In this document: piece by piece, positions 11,404 through 21,412 of the stretch
How positions within the stretch are numbered: position 1 is the stretch's first letter
Layout: each line of letters opens with the position of its first letter
Source of the DNA: Pezizomycotina sp. ARF18
Lineage: Eukaryota; Ascomycota
Assembly (NCBI GenBank): GCA_002224055.1
Contig: AZLU01000076.1
Coordinates: 62,001-126,000, forward strand
Direction of reading: 5' to 3'
DNA: 64,000 nucleotides
The notes under the pieces: model-generated
The model's input: only the letters and a program-made list of their open reading frames with translations
Told to the model about the DNA's origin: nothing
The model's database searches: none
Position numbers and translations under genes: made by a program

Positions 11404-11869
11404 GATGACGATGCAGGATATGTTTTTCTTGTCGAGGGTTTTGTTGTATAGCTTTGGTGATTGAGTAGGTTTGTTGGTTGTGATTTATGAGGTTGGAAGT
11501 TTGCTTGGTTTGGATTCGTGGGAGGGCTGGGAGAGATAATTATTATAGTGGGAGTGGGAGGGGCGCGTAGTCAGCGCTCACCGGGTGCGACGTCGTGATG
11601 GCTTTGTAATGGACGAGAAGTTGTAACAAAAAAAAAAAAGAAAAAAAAAAAGACCATGGAAATAAACGGAACATACCCACTTGAAGCCCAGAGACTTTAA
11701 AGGAAGAGAATCCATCAAATGGGTTGCTCCTAAAGGTCCATGGCTGTTCTCCTTCAGACAGAACACAGACAAGCTTCTTGTTCCTTCCTGTTCTGTATCA
11801 AGATATAAGGTATTAACGATATCATCACTTTTCTGAGAATATCCTTCGAGGTAACTAATATAAAACCCC

Positions 11870-12298
11870 TCGTGAAGGCCCTCGTGAGCGACAAAGCCCT
11901 GTCGCCCTCCCTCCTCGCATCGGTATCACTACACCTTAGCCCGCGACTGCTCCGCTGTCCAAACCCTGCTTCTCCGAGATACCTCCCTGAACAAGTCAGA
12001 AATGTGCGCGACCTCGTACAGTGGTGGACTGCGCGGTTGATGCGCCACCAGCAGGCTCTTGGGAGCGATGAAACGGATGAAATCGCGCGAAAGGAATATC
12101 GGCACCTTGAACGCTAACCTTCTCGATGGGCACCCTGCAGCATTATCTCCGTATCGAAAAGACTATATGGTACTCAAATAACACGGAGGCTAAGAAGAGG
12201 GTTTTTGTCATGGAAAATCTGGATAAGGTTTTACAGCAACGCAAGCCGGGGGATAGGTCGGGGATATCTCAGGGGACATATGTGGAGGAGGCTTGTTG
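11870..12298 (+). pseudogene. Unknown protein, broken coding remnant
   Basis: Coding-like sequence in at least two frames: VRDLVQWWTARLMRHQQALG then SDETDEIARKEYRHLER, followed after a frame change by TFSMGTLQHYLRIEKTIWYS, NNTEAKKRVFVMENLDKVLQ and GDRSGISQGTYVEEAC, stop. The charged, helix-like composition and lack of stops in each segment suggest real former coding DNA rather than chance. No ATG or signal peptide is visible and I do not recognise the family. It lies between membrane genes C and D on the opposite strand. Confidence 0.35.
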
Positions 12299-12690
12299 AG
12301 GGATTAGTCTAATGCTGGACGGAAAGGGAGATAACGAATCAAGTTCTCGGACTCGCAGAGAGATTCACGGCAGAGGAAACAATTAATAATAATAATCAAC
12401 CTAATAATTAGGAAGACGTCGAAAATAATTTCAAATAAAAGCTGGCGCACGTCTCACAAATTGAAATTAGCAATACGTGATCCATATGATCACGGTACTC
12501 CGCTTTTCCCTTGTTTCGAATGCCTATTTTCGTCGTATATATTTTTTTATCCGTGTGATATCAAACAACATCCATCACGGACACCATCGATCTCAGGAGC
12601 TTAGATCATCACTTTGTCTCCTCCAGGAATTTCGTCCAGTCCTCTTGTATCTTCACCTTACCCCTCTCCACAACTCCCTCCAATTTACCA

Positions 12691-13465
12691 TCATAAGCAT
12701 CCACAGCTCCTTCCCTTCGCCGGCCAGACTCTCCGCGCCGCTCGAGCTTTTGCTACCAACCACCAAATAAACGCCACCGAATTCCTCCTCCCGCATCTCC
12801 ATAAACCCATAGCATATCCCGGCCATAACCTATTGAACTCCCGTCCTTCTTCCCGCAATTGCAAAACCCAGTCTCGTGTGTATCTCCCCGTACGCCTTGT
12901 TATATCCTTCGCGTTTTCAGGCCATAGTCGCCACTCGTCTTCGATCGTTACGATAATCCATCTCAAGATATCAAGCGAGCGATTTATTGAGCGGATGCAC
13001 AACACCCGCGCTTGTCCCGGCCACAGCCTCCATTCCCTCTTTGTTTTGTCGACCGAATACCAGAATAGAAGCCGTGCTTCCGTGAACCAACGCGGTAGGG
13101 AGAAGTATACGTGGAGAATGAGCATGTTGATCGCAACCTATTATATACCAACACAGTGAGCATCCATCCAATCACCAGCAAGGAAGAAAGTGGGAGAGGG
13201 GAGGGTATACGTTCAACGCCGCAATAAAACCCATCATCCTATTCGAAGCCGCGTACGGATGAGCGTCCTCGTACTCGATCATGATCTCGACGTTTACCGC
13301 GACAGTCAGCCAGTAGAAGAACCATTCTATTAGGGAGTAGAGGTTGAAGATGTACAGCGAGAGGTTGTAGAGACATCTTGGGGTTTTGAGTATGAGGCGG
13401 AAGATACCCTTGCGGCGGGGAGGCTTCCAGTGAGGGTACGAGCGTGATCGCGAGCGGGATGGCAT
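12691..13465 (-). CDS. Membrane protein D with 33-residue W-P repeats
   Basis: Exon 1 (13465-13211, 85 codons) starts MPSRSRSRSYPHWKPPRRKG, then hydrophobic LYNLSLYIFNLYSLIEWFFY and a loop ending MMGFIAALN. Intron 13210-13138 (73 nt; GTATAC...ATAG) is phase 0. Exon 2 begins VAINMLILHVYFSLPRWF, the helix-2 position, and runs open to 12691: 233 residues in all. Unlike its smaller relatives it has a long tail with four copies of an xRLWP-type motif (REWRLWPGQA, DEWRLWPENA, EFNRLWPGYA, ARRVWPAKG) spaced exactly 33 residues apart. After the last motif another frame stays open and reads plausibly (EGAVDAYDGKLEG...DWTKFLEETK), so the true C-terminus may differ by one indel. Divergent from gene E, with 448 bp between the starts. 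No known repeat family recognised. Confidence 0.65.
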
Positions 13466-13913
13466 CGTGGTTGTGTTTTTTTCCTCTTGGAGTTGTGAAT
13501 GTGCGACGGCGTGGAGTCTGAAATGGAAGACTTTTCGGTGATCGAATTCGGTTTTATTAGTTGGCTAACGTCGTCGTTATTCTTTTTATTAATATTAATT
13601 ATCAATTTATTTATTTATTTATTTTTTACGCCATCACGAATTTACGCCGTAATGACTACCATAACCTCGTACTCAACCGCGTGAAACGTTCCATTAGCAA
13701 GACTAGCTGTTTTATGACGGCTAGTTGTGGACGCAACTGAGAACGTCTGCAGAATATATATACATATCTGATACGAACCGTCCTTTCAAAGCTTGTGAAC
13801 AAGATGGAAGTATCAAACGTTTTCTTCGGCAAAACATAAACTTCTGACACATTGATAGCTAACCCAAAGAAAGGACTGGGAGAAGGACAAACTAAAGAGA
13901 TAACAGTCGAAAC

Positions 13914-14250
13914 ATGCCGTTTAATCCCTTCCGAATATGTTCCGCCATCTGCATCGCCCAAGCTGCCGTCTACGCCCTCCTCTTCCCGCTCTTCGTCGCC
14001 GCAATATTCGTCTGGAGTTCCGCTATATCGTATGCCATCTTTGGTACGCTTCACGGAGACAAATACACTATCATCCACGCTGAGAAGTTTGGTGTCGTAA
14101 CAGTAAGAAGCGTAACCACCTTCCGTACTTTTTTTTTTTTTTTTTTTTTGGTTTCTATATGTAACTAAAATGCAATAGGTTGTATTTGCGGGGTCGTTTT
14201 TCGTTGCGGCGATGATATTATATTGTTACTTGCAGTATACTGGGACTTAG
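13914..14250 (+). CDS. Small two-helix membrane protein E
   Basis: Exon 1 (13914-14102, 63 codons) starts MPFNPFRICSAICIAQAAVY, a hydrophobic stretch that continues ALLFPLFVAAIFVWSSAISY, then a loop HGDKYTIIHAEKFGVVT. Intron 14103-14178 (76 nt; GTAAGA, TAACTAAA, AATAG, with a long T run) is phase 0. Exon 2 (14179-14250) is helix 2 (VVFAGSFFVAAMILYCYLQY) and TGT, stop. 86 residues, no frame change. Exon 1 may span the membrane twice. The gene is divergent from D, and AT-rich TATA-like sequence lies about 150 nt upstream. Same intron phase and position as A-D. Function unknown. Confidence 0.65.
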
Positions 14251-15035
14251 GTGAGGCAAATCGACAGGCCGGAGGAGAGCGAGGATACCGATGAGCACGA
14301 TAGGAGGGGGCATAGAGCGGTGATGACGAGGATGAGCCATGATGCCAGACTGAGCTCGTTCGGGGAGAATTTACGAATTCATTTATTTATCTTAGTATCG
14401 TCCGAGTCATCACCAAAACACGCTTTGTGGGTCATCACTTGAATGGCTCAGCTGGAAATTTTTGCGAATAAAAAGAGTATTTTCAATGCTGCTTGAACTC
14501 GGATTTCTCGGACGCTGTACCCATTAATTATAAGAGGGGAGTGTAACATAAAATATGTGCGGTTAGTATCATCCTTGGGAAGAGGGCAGGGTTTTCTAAG
14601 CAGACAAACGGTTTCGTTCTATAGAACCCCTTCGAGGGCTTTTGAAGGTGTGATTTCTAGACCGGATTAAGTAACGAGGCTTCGAAGCATACTATGTTAT
14701 CAGAGAGTTAGAGTATCATAGGCGATCATCAGGTTCGTTCGTTTGGGACAATGTATGCTCTCCGGAATGAATCTTTAACGGTAGATGTCCATACGCCTCG
14801 TAGACCGCCAGTAAGCAGATTGCATTTCAAGTTCGCTGTTCCCTCAAAGGGAGTCCCGGCATTTCCTACCGGCGGCTAATTACATTCTTGGCGTTGGAAC
14901 CCAGGAGTCATAATCATTCTCTGGTTACCCTAGCACGCGCGTTCGCGACACCGCAGTGATCAGACACGCGTTGGTCAAAAGCGGGGTTTTTCCTAGGTTT
15001 CCCTAGAAGAATTTTCATCGACGCTATCGAGCGCG
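14251..15035. other. Intergenic
   Basis: I see no gene in this stretch; no repeat or hairpin stands out. Confidence 0.5.
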
Positions 15036-15043
15036 TATATAAA
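15036..15043 (+). promoter_or_regulatory. TATA box of F-box-like gene
   Basis: TATATAAA 54 nt upstream of the first ATG (15097) of the F-box-like gene; motif and distance are typical of fungal core promoters. Confidence 0.5.
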
Positions 15044-15096
15044 CCCAGCACCACCGCCGTTGCTCTTCAAGCCGTGGTGGGAGGTACCTTCCGAAG

Positions 15097-16002
15097 ATGG
15101 TTTCTTCTGGCTTACGGATAAATCCTCGTGTTCGTTGATGAAGCGAGAAAGATCAAGCAGGTGCGGTCGGGCGGGTATGTACCGCTATCAAGGGAGGCCA
15201 TGTTCCGGAAAATCCTCGCCGTCAAAAAGGGCAGAGCGAATATAACGTCATCGCCCTATCGCATAACTTCGAGTTGGTTGCTTTTGTCCACGTCGCCACA
15301 TCCGCTAGCGACAATAGCGAAGTTACAGCGAAAGCCACGGCCCCGCGACCGCTGCTATCGCGAGAAAACGGGTGTATCGATCATAAACTCGCCGATTTCA
15401 CCTCCGGTGTAAGAGCCTCCATCAGCGTCATTGCCCAAGCCCACGCTTCCATTATCGAAGACCCACAAAATGTAAAATAAGAACGTCGCCTCCAACTAGC
15501 CACTATTGTATGTCGCGCCGGAAATCCTCCAGAAAGTACTTCACCTGACCGATCCGCAAACCTTGACGAACCTCTCACAGTCCTGCTCTAAATTCCGCAG
15601 CATCTGTGACGCTACCTTCCGCATCGGCGACTGAACGCTGCTCTCCGTCAACCTTGACATCCAAAAACTGAACGAAGATTCTACGGTTTCGATTGAAGCT
15701 GACGTTACGCTGCAATCCCGCCATTTCTTTGATCGGTATAAAATTTACTGCTCGACCATACTTAGCGGCACGAGACCCCAGACTCAGAAGCTCGGAGGTA
15801 TCGTAGCGAGGCGAGTCTTGTATATGGGCCGTATGCGCCAGCTGCGCCAACTTTAAAGGGGAGGATGCTCAGAGGTGAGATCGTGGGTCAGGACAATGTG
15901 GTTTATCTGGAAGACATTTTTGCCGTGGGTATTGCCTCAGCGGGTTACGGGAAGTCTCTTTTTGTTCCTGGGATGGAGTTGAGGGCCGGCAAAGCCGGTT
16001 AG
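15097..16002 (+). pseudogene. F-box-like protein, disrupted
   Basis: ATG at 15097 behind a good TATA box. After one frame change the N-terminal part reads FVDEARKIKQVRSGGYVPLS, REAMFRKILAVKKG; after another, YNVIALSHNFELVAFVHVAT up to EDPQNVK, stop. From 15508 a different frame gives LLYVAPEILQKVLHLTDPQ, TLTNLSQSCSKFRSICDATF, which fits the short helical F-box pattern (P-E-I-L...L.....L....CK.F). That frame continues past one TGA to about 15855 (LNEDSTVSIEADVTL, GIVARRVLYMGRMRQL). A last frame, 15871-16002, reads GEIVGQDNVVYLEDIFAVGI. F-box proteins normally recruit substrates to SCF ubiquitin ligases, but the match here is to a degenerate motif and the N-terminal extension is unexplained. 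At least three frame changes and one stop. Confidence 0.45.
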
Positions 16003-17188
16003 ATGCAGCTTTGTATCACTTCGACCAGAAAAATACGAAGAGGCTTAATCTCAGTTTCTATACGATTGCAAACCGTAAAGCCAGTTCTCGATATTTATCT
16101 GGTTTGGCCTGGTTCCGTTCAACTGATTCTGAAGACTAAATGTGACTCTTCGCACGTCCGGAAATAGATGAGGACTCAGAATATATATTTGAGATGCTGC
16201 TCTAAGCCGACACGTAATTCTTAATCATAGTGTAGTTGTCAAAAAAGAACAATTAGTGTCGCATACCACTACATCAGCGCCTCTAACCCTGCATATGCAT
16301 CGCGAACTCAGCATATTCGGTATTCTAGATTCTTCTAATAGAGACTTGCCGAACATCATCTTAGTGGATGTAACTTCAAGCCTTTCCAAATCATATAAAT
16401 GAGCAAAAGGATTTTATCGAGCATGAAGATTAAAATACACATGGTATAGGGACGGCTATCTTTAAATATCTAAAAATATAGCTAGATATGATTACGGTAA
16501 TACTATATATATAACAGCAAAGATAGTGAAGTTCTTTATTAAAGGCTCAAAACCTAAGGCTTTGGCCCAATACAAAGACACCATCGCGGCCTAAGCTAGA
16601 TGCTTATCTTAATATAGAGACCTTACTAGTGACTTTATCTAGCACTAGTCAACATAATAATAATAAGAAACGAGAAGAAATTAAAATTTTAAAAAATACG
16701 AAAAACCTGGGTATTTTAAAGAGGAAGAAAAAAAAAAATACCGTCTCTCCTCAACTATTTCGTCCCCTTATCGTTATAAGGCGGAGTTTACGTTAGGGGC
16801 CTCCTTAGATCGAGCCTCTCGCATAATATAACAGACTATCTGGATTTACAAAATCCGTGCGCCTACTACTGTACTTCCTGAGATCAAACCTAAAAAGTAA
16901 ACAAGATGCATTTTTAAATTTGTTTAATACAATTCTCGGCCGGTGACGGATACTTAGGTACGGGATAAACAATGTCCAGGCCGATATATATATTAAAAAC
17001 AAACATGTAAAAAGCGCGTTTCCCCAAGCTCCAATTGTATTATACTTACAATATTTCCGTTGGAGCCCACATTAAGACCTGTGGCTTTTCTAGAGGGATA
17101 CGGCGAATCGCTTGAGAGCATCGAAAGTGAACGGCGTTCCGAATGGCTAGAAGAGAGAGAAAGGCCGAAAATGAGATAAGATGAATTT

Positions 17189-17201
17189 GGGGGGGGGGGG
17201 G
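17189..17201. repeat. Poly-G run (13)
   Basis: Thirteen consecutive G bases; unusual in length and a likely site of indel error or length polymorphism. Confidence 0.8.
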
Positions 17202-18414
17202 CTTGCTACTATTAATGACGAGGTTCTCGAAAACTTCCAAGGGCTGGTGGGAATGATTTCTAGGATTATGTGATGGTGGGGATGCGTAGAAACAAAGAGA
17301 TCTTCACGAAAATCAGGACACCGTAAAAGACGGTGGTGGAGGTAGGAATCCTATTTCACTATCCTAGCTTGATCGATACCCCAAAACCCTAGCTGCGGGC
17401 GAAACCACAAGAAAATTGGACTACATATACTTATTAGTACGACAATCGCGTCCTGCCCCGTCGGGTTTTTTTTAACTCAATCGAGCCTGATCGGTCTTTG
17501 CAAAGGCATTCGTAAATAATCTACCGATCCGGGAATGAGCGGGGGGAAAAAAAGAAAAGAATTGACCACGAACTGCGTGGAAATATGAGCAAACTAATTG
17601 ATCAGCCCGTGAGGGAACATTAGGGAAGTAAACGAGCGTATCTCTGAAACCATTGAAGGTTGACTTTAATACTGGTTTGACTGTGACCAGTATGGAGTAA
17701 TATTTGAGCTAAACGAACTCCACGTCGAGGATCTTATAACACCGCTCTGCGAACGGTATGGTGGAAGTCTTGGCCCCACGGAATGGCCCATTTTCTCTAT
17801 TGTAGATATGTCGTATCCTCGAAATTCAACTTCTCCACGGAAGTTTAAGGTCGAGCATTCTATGATCAGGATGGCTGATCGAAATTTTACTCTATCCGTT
17901 TCAAGCGTGAACAGAGTGAGGCCTGTAACATCGCATAGCGAAAGAAGATTAATTAAGAAGTTCCTGTAAAACCAGTTCTATCTACAACACAAGATCAAAT
18001 TATCGCCTATATATTGTCGGGGTGGAGCGTAGTCACTATGAAAAGCAACGCTCTGTATAATGGATAGTATAATGTAGTAATAGTAAATAGGAGTAAAATC
18101 GAGTCGTATTCACTTCTATCCTCCTCCGAAGGAGGAGGGAGAACTAGCTTCTTTATATACACAACTTTTTAGCAGGGCTAGGGGCATCGCGTGCGTTCTG
18201 CTAGGCCGCGCCTTCCCGCGCGTTCTTAGCGCCAAAACCCGCGCTCTCTTTCTGCGCGACGACAATATTTGACGCATTCATCCTATCAGGCAAAATCGCC
18301 ATGAATGCGATATTTCTGACTAGGGTTGTGGCTATGGCAAATGTGAGTTCCTAGCTAGCAGAAAGTCCTCGTAAATCATACGCCTTGTGTGTAGATCGTT
18401 CTATAATCTCTCAC

Positions 18415-18415
18415 A

Positions 18416-18447
<32 letters not shown>
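18415..18447. repeat. AT dinucleotide microsatellite
   Basis: Near-perfect alternating A/T tract of about 33 bases with one G interruption. Confidence 0.85.
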
Positions 18448-18839
18448 TTCCAGCTCACATATTTGTAGACACTATGGACTCCCACGGGGCTAAATTCTCT
18501 CGCTAAAAATCAATAGTCCAACTTCCCGCCTTGGTGCATACACTTTTTATATAAATCCACACGAAATTTGATATATAACAACAACATACTAGGGCTATTG
18601 GCTATGTAACATATAGTGTAAATATAGATAGGCGCCTTTTCTTCTCTTTCGTTTCCCCAGGCTTATATTCTACGCGAAGCTTATACATATATCGAGCGTA
18701 TCTGGTATTTGATACCTCATCAGGTCGTCGCGAATTTTATACGCTGAACCTGTCAACTTACATTAGGAAAAGTTCCGGATACATTCGTGCATACCTTTGA
18801 CTTCAGAATAAACCTAAGGTCATTTTACTATTCTGAGCT

Positions 18840-19130
18840 TATTCTATATCGTTTTATATCGTTTTATACCGTTAGCTGTTAAAATTAATAAAAATATTAA
18901 TAAAATACACCTATACCTATTAAAATTAAGCGAAATAAAGCACTATACCTTAAAAAGTAATATAAATAACGTAAAATGAGACTCCGCAGCGCTGAAATAC
19001 GCTAAAAAAATAAAATAAACTATATACGTACGCGAATAACTTATAATTCGATCGATTCCCACTTTTTTTAATGTTCAAACTTAACTTTTTATTTTTTTTA
19101 AGTACGATATTATAAGTACGCTTACTTACT
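18840..19130. repeat. AT-rich, possibly RIP-degraded repeat relic
   Basis: Strongly AT-rich with short repeated words (TTTTATA, ATTAATAAAA) and no open frame. The look is that of a repeat degraded by repeat-induced point mutation, but no source element is recognisable, so this is inference from composition only. Confidence 0.35.
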
Positions 19131-19143
19131 AACTATTAACTCG

Positions 19144-19714
19144 GATACGAGGATATTACGGGAGAGGACGAGGTTGTCGCAGTTTACAAGGAAGGAGATG
19201 CGGAGGAACGGTATTATATGAAAAGTTAGAGGAGAAAGCGCGGAAGAGGTTCGAGGACGAGCTTGTCATCATGGAACAAGATGAAAAAACGGAGATGGAG
19301 CGGATAGTTGTACCTGTTGAAGATCAGCAGGAAAATGGTAGCGGAGGAAAGGCGACGAGATACTTTTCTGAGCGAAAGAAGGACCTGAAACCGAGAGGGC
19401 CGCCGCCGCTTTATCTTCGGGAACCAGCATCCCTAAAAGCTCGGTCGCAGGGTCAGGAAACAATTAGGGCTGAAGGGGGGAACTTTTTCGTCGTCCCTCC
19501 TCGTCCACAGTACGTGGAATTCCATATATGGCGGGAACGGAGGATAGCACAAGAGCATGAAATCCTAGCTAAGTCACAAACGCCCGCGCTAGATTTAGAA
19601 AGGGAGGGGGACGGGATAACCTGTTCTAGCTCGACTGTCTCGCCGGGGCCTTATCGTATTGGTGCAGGATTCGGACTGTCGACACTCGTCAAAGTCATTC
19701 TAGACGCGTTTTAG
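19144..19714 (+). pseudogene. Charged unknown protein, 5'-truncated
   Basis: The 5' part reads YEDITGEDEVVAVYKEGDAE, ERYYMK and, after one frame change near 19225, continues LEEKARKRFEDELVIMEQDE and on without stops to 19714 (KATRYFSERKKDLKPRGPPP, YVEFHIWRERRIAQEHEILA). About 185 codons, Glu/Lys/Arg-rich, probably helical then proline-rich. No start codon upstream: the 5' end runs straight into AT-rich decayed DNA, suggesting the gene lost its beginning. I do not recognise the family; an origin from a mobile element cannot be excluded because of the neighbouring AT-rich relic. Confidence 0.4.
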
Positions 19715-20445
19715 TTCTCACATATATCAACAATCTTATTCAATAGGCCCAAACTCTTCTCATATCATGGGATGGCATTCTCCCCACACAAGGTGTCCAT
19801 GTTCAGTTCAAGACACATAATAAACATTCATCCGGTATATAGCTTCGTAAATCGAAGAGTTCCGCCCAAGAGCTTTAGGATCGCTTTAATTTTCGCGCGT
19901 ATATAGGTTGGCAGGCTTTCCTATTAACATGTTACTGGGCCCACCAAAGATGGGAAGGGCATATATAAGGCACTGAAATCGAATTCCTTCTTGAAGGATA
20001 ATATAGGCCGATAAGATGTATTAGGCATCCCTGTAGCTCCTCAAACTTTATACGATGCGACAAGACGTCGGCGATCGCTCAACCAATGTAGTGTATCGGG
20101 TTTCGCGCGCTCCAATCGCGTTTGGTTCCCTTTTAAGCTACGGCGTGAACGTTTTTTGCATATGAATCAAAGAGACCGCACATTTGGACTCTCGAGATCC
20201 ATCAAATCTTCACCAACTTCTAAACGCAGAGCCTCCAGTTCCGACACTGGGCGTTTCTATAATTAGTTTCTAATTTAAGCGCGTGGCGAAGTAGCGAATT
20301 AAATCTCCTCGTCGGTGTGGCTTAGATTCGGAAGAGGCTCATACTACAAAATTTTCCCTGAAAATCGGTTTCAGCTCAGACCACCAGGGTTACGAATGCA
20401 CACCCTTTGGTCTTTTTTCAACGTACGGCTGAAGTCAAACGGCAA
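19715..20445. other. Intergenic
   Basis: Nothing supported; upstream region of the M50-like gene. Confidence 0.5.
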
Positions 20446-20453
20446 TATATAAA
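20446..20453 (+). promoter_or_regulatory. TATA box of M50-like protease gene
   Basis: TATATAAA about 140 nt upstream of the ATG at 20593. Confidence 0.45.
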
Positions 20454-20592
20454 CCTTCATCTACCTCCAACAAACTCTTCAGCCCTCTCCCCTCATTTCC
20501 TCCCATTTTGCAAACTCCATCTTCATAATCGACACTGGATAAAACTTTCAGCGAAGGACGACGGGTTTAAATCAGGCTATTCACGATCAAAC

Positions 20593-21412
20593 ATGGCGCC
20601 GACAGATCTTCTCCGTGAAAGCTCCCTCGTACTCGCTCGCGACATTTTCCCGCGTCATCCCACATATATCGCCGCGGCTTATCGGTAAATCACACGCAAG
20701 GCGTTACGCTAGGAATAATAGGAGTCTATGTGGTTGTCATAGCCATCCTCTGGAACGTCCCATATGTCCGAAATGTTCTCTGGCCTTTTAAAATGCTTGT
20801 CATCGCGTTTCACGAGTTCGGTCACGCGTTCGCATGCATTCTCACTGGCGGCCGGGTAAAGTCTATATCTCTTGATCCTCGCGAAGGCGGTGTTACGCAC
20901 ATGTACGGCGGCATACAAGGAATTACACTTCCCGCGGGCTATCTCGGATCCTCCCTCATTGGCGCTCTCTTGGTCATGTGCGGTTTCGACATCGTCGCGA
21001 GTAAAATCGCAAGCATAGTTCTCGGGGTTTGCTTCCTGCTTACGTTATGGTGGGGCAGAAAGGACTGGCTCACGATCCTTACGATATTGTTGGCTGTGGG
21101 TTTACTGGTCGGTTGCTGGTTCATCAAGCACGGAGAGCCGTTGAGGTTCGTTGTCTTGTTCATCGGCGTCATGAGCTCCCTCTACAGCATTTGGATATCT
21201 GCGACGATCTTATCCTTCGAAAGGTTAACGAATCCGACGCTAGCGTCTTTGCTCAGAGGTACGGTGGCGGCTCTAGGTGCTGGGGTGTTATCTGGTCTAT
21301 CATCTCGGTTATCTTCATGGTCGGCGGTATCCTGGCTGGTCTGGCAGCTTTCAAGCAGAGCTTTGAGCAGCAGAACAAGGACTCGCAGCATTTCATTCCA
21401 AGCAAGTTCTAA
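20593..21412 (+). CDS. M50-like (site-2-type) membrane metalloprotease, disrupted
   Basis: Fungal member of the Peptidase M50B-like family: polytopic membrane proteins with an intramembrane zinc site. Visible: short N-terminus MAPTDLLRESSLVLARDIFP; helix VYVVVIAILWNVPYV; zinc motif HEFGH at 20811-20825; SLDPREGG, the usual second conserved motif; GYLGSSLIGALLVMCGF and further helices; then DDLILRKVNESDASVFAQRY and the C-terminus FKQSFEQQNKDSQHFIPSKF. I recall ascomycete homologues nearly identical over these blocks. Two one-base frame changes interrupt an otherwise well conserved gene: one near 20688, one near 21197 where TGGATATC stands for the expected TGGGATATC. Because the rest is so well preserved, sequencing or assembly indels are at least as likely as a real pseudogene. 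No intron needed. Exact substrate unknown. Confidence 0.85.

Larger units (their letters stand above)
16003..19143. other. Intergenic, AT-rich decayed DNA
   Basis: No gene. Two stretches (about 16400-16760 and 18840-19130) are very AT-rich, full of TA-containing triplets and stops in every frame, as expected of old repeats degraded by C-to-T mutation (RIP); no element can be named. Also contains a 13-base G run at 17189-17201 and an AT dinucleotide tract at 18415-18447. Confidence 0.5.

Noticed and set aside
12614-13159. 181-codon plus-strand frame
   Set aside because: Antisense shadow of membrane protein D; Ser/His/Pro-rich make-up typical of antisense DNA, no start context.
15478-15505. 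28-nt GTAAAA...CTAG segment in the F-box-like gene as an intron
   Set aside because: It restores the frame but is shorter than any fungal intron I would accept; a frame change is more likely.
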